Below are positions 63,255-64,000 of a stretch of DNA of 64,000 bases, piece after piece; position 1 is the stretch's first letter, and each line of letters opens with the position of its first letter. The DNA comes from Antarcticirhabdus aurantiaca (GTDB lineage Bacteria; Pseudomonadota; Alphaproteobacteria; Rhizobiales; Rhizobiaceae), in NCBI RefSeq assembly GCF_009765365.1, contig NZ_VTOM01000011.1:62001-126000 (forward strand), written 5' to 3'. Under the pieces are notes generated by a model, which was given only the letters and a program-made list of their open reading frames with translations, was not told the DNA's origin and did no database searches. The position numbers were made by a program, and so were the translations under genes.

Positions 63255-64000
63255 GAGAAGTTCTTCCGCTACAACGGCCTGTCCTGGTGGACGGACGTTC
63301 AGCGTGCGACGGCCGCCCGCACGATCGCCGCCGAGATGGGTATGCGTGCGAAGACCGGATTCGGCGATCTCCCGCCGGCCTATCGGCACGTCCTCGGCCT
63401 GCATGGCATTGACGAAGCGCAGTGGGATGCGATCCGTCAGGCTCAGTTCCGCACCGACGAGGGCGGCATCTACGTCACGCCCGACCGGATCCGCGATCTG
63501 CCCGACGAGGTGATCCTGCCGACCGTCGAGGGCCGCATCGCCGCCGCGCGCGCCGCGCTGAAGGTCGACGAGGCGAAGTCGAAGCGCACGCGCGAGGAGC
63601 GGGAGGCGAAGCTGGCGGAGCAGACGGGCGAGATTGTCGCCGATGGCCGCCGCCGCCTTGAGATGGCGCTTCTGCGTTTCGTGGCCGACGAGACGAACTA
63701 TGGCCTGATCGAGGTCGATGCGCGCACGCGACGCACGATGACGGCCGGCGATCGGCCCGGGACCGTCGCGGGCGAGGCCATCCGCTTCATTGGCCAGTTC
63801 AAGGGCTTCCCGGTGGCATTCACGCAGCGCGTCGGCGGACGGGTGCTCTACGGGCATCGCAAGGATGCCTCGTCCCTCGACCGATCGGCTCACGTTGGCT
63901 CGCTTCTCGCCGGCCTCACCATGGCCGGCTACATGTCGATCGTCGTCAAGGACATGCTGCGTGGCTACTGGCCGCCGCGCGACCCCATAGACCCGGAGAC
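63249..64000 (+). pseudogene. Phage virion-like protein fragment (both ends cut)
   Basis: An open frame of 250 codons starts without a start codon at the junction, LQEKFFRYNGLSWWTDVQRA, and runs off the right edge. It has a charged helical stretch (about 95-135) and a late hydrophobic segment (HVGSLLAGLTMAGYMSIVV). WxxLxWWTD-type openings and the closing GYWPPRDP are reminiscent of large internal or DNA-ejection virion proteins of podovirus-like phages. That name is inference from recall. The 5' part is missing. Confidence 0.55.

Overview
The window is chromosomal DNA from a high-G+C alphaproteobacterium, almost certainly of the order Hyphomicrobiales (Rhizobiales). Three things show this: a rhizobial Omp2-type porin with its stem-loop terminator, the core block rpoZ-rsh-DUF2062-acpS-lepB-rnc-era-recO, and family markers such as TIGR02301. 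The gene content resembles Aurantimonadaceae, but that is inference from memory; no search was run. Long open frames opposite real genes are common at this G+C and were ignored.

Layout. 1-4120 is a tightly overlapping arsenic operon on the minus strand (arsR, thioredoxin-type arsC, glutaredoxin-type arsC, arsN2, arsH, arsB and the start of an MFS exporter), with a dyad operator upstream of arsR. 4217-8967 carries a TauE/SafE permease, a MerR-type regulator divergent from a Zn/Cd/Pb P-type ATPase across a textbook 19-bp-spacer MerR promoter, an isoprenylcysteine-methyltransferase-like membrane protein and a Met/Cys-rich exported protein. 9100-11373 is scarred DNA, with a decayed ClC chloride channel followed by a PhoX phosphatase that has lost its 5' end. 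11600-24270 holds mostly housekeeping genes: a lipoprotein, an MFS transporter, a MscS channel, a family-4-like uracil-DNA glycosylase, ETF-ubiquinone oxidoreductase, an EEP-family enzyme, AMP nucleosidase, DUF2147, a Sel1-like protein and a HisC-like aminotransferase. 24462-28226 encodes an SbcD/SbcC-like pair without a zinc hook. 28517-37150 has the porin, an alpha/beta hydrolase, a soluble lytic transglycosylase, dapA, smpB, a peroxiredoxin, a family-5 uracil-DNA glycosylase and an NYN protein.

37420-44668 is the stringent-response, protein-secretion and RNA-processing block. 44656-52521 includes an MFS transporter, an HD hydrolase, YgfZ, small conserved proteins, a NUDIX/SRAP divergent pair joined by a perfect 22-bp inverted repeat covering both start codons, and cysS. 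The SRAP protein lacks all three catalytic residues of its family. 53750-54676 is an IS5-family insertion sequence. 55113-62861 is a cellulose operon (bcsA-bcsB-bcsZ-TPR protein) with an exact CtrA-type box upstream and a terminator downstream. The window ends in a chimeric junction, where a 5'-truncated EAL (c-di-GMP phosphodiesterase) gene meets a truncated phage virion-like gene at a short inverted repeat.

The left third reads as an acquired metal/arsenic resistance segment beside decayed genes. The middle is conserved core. The right end combines envelope polysaccharide synthesis with mobile-element scars. The observations I rate highest are the catalytically dead SRAP with its palindromic shared start region, the CtrA-type box before bcsA, the LiuR-like operator before the DUF2147 gene, and the EAL/phage junction.
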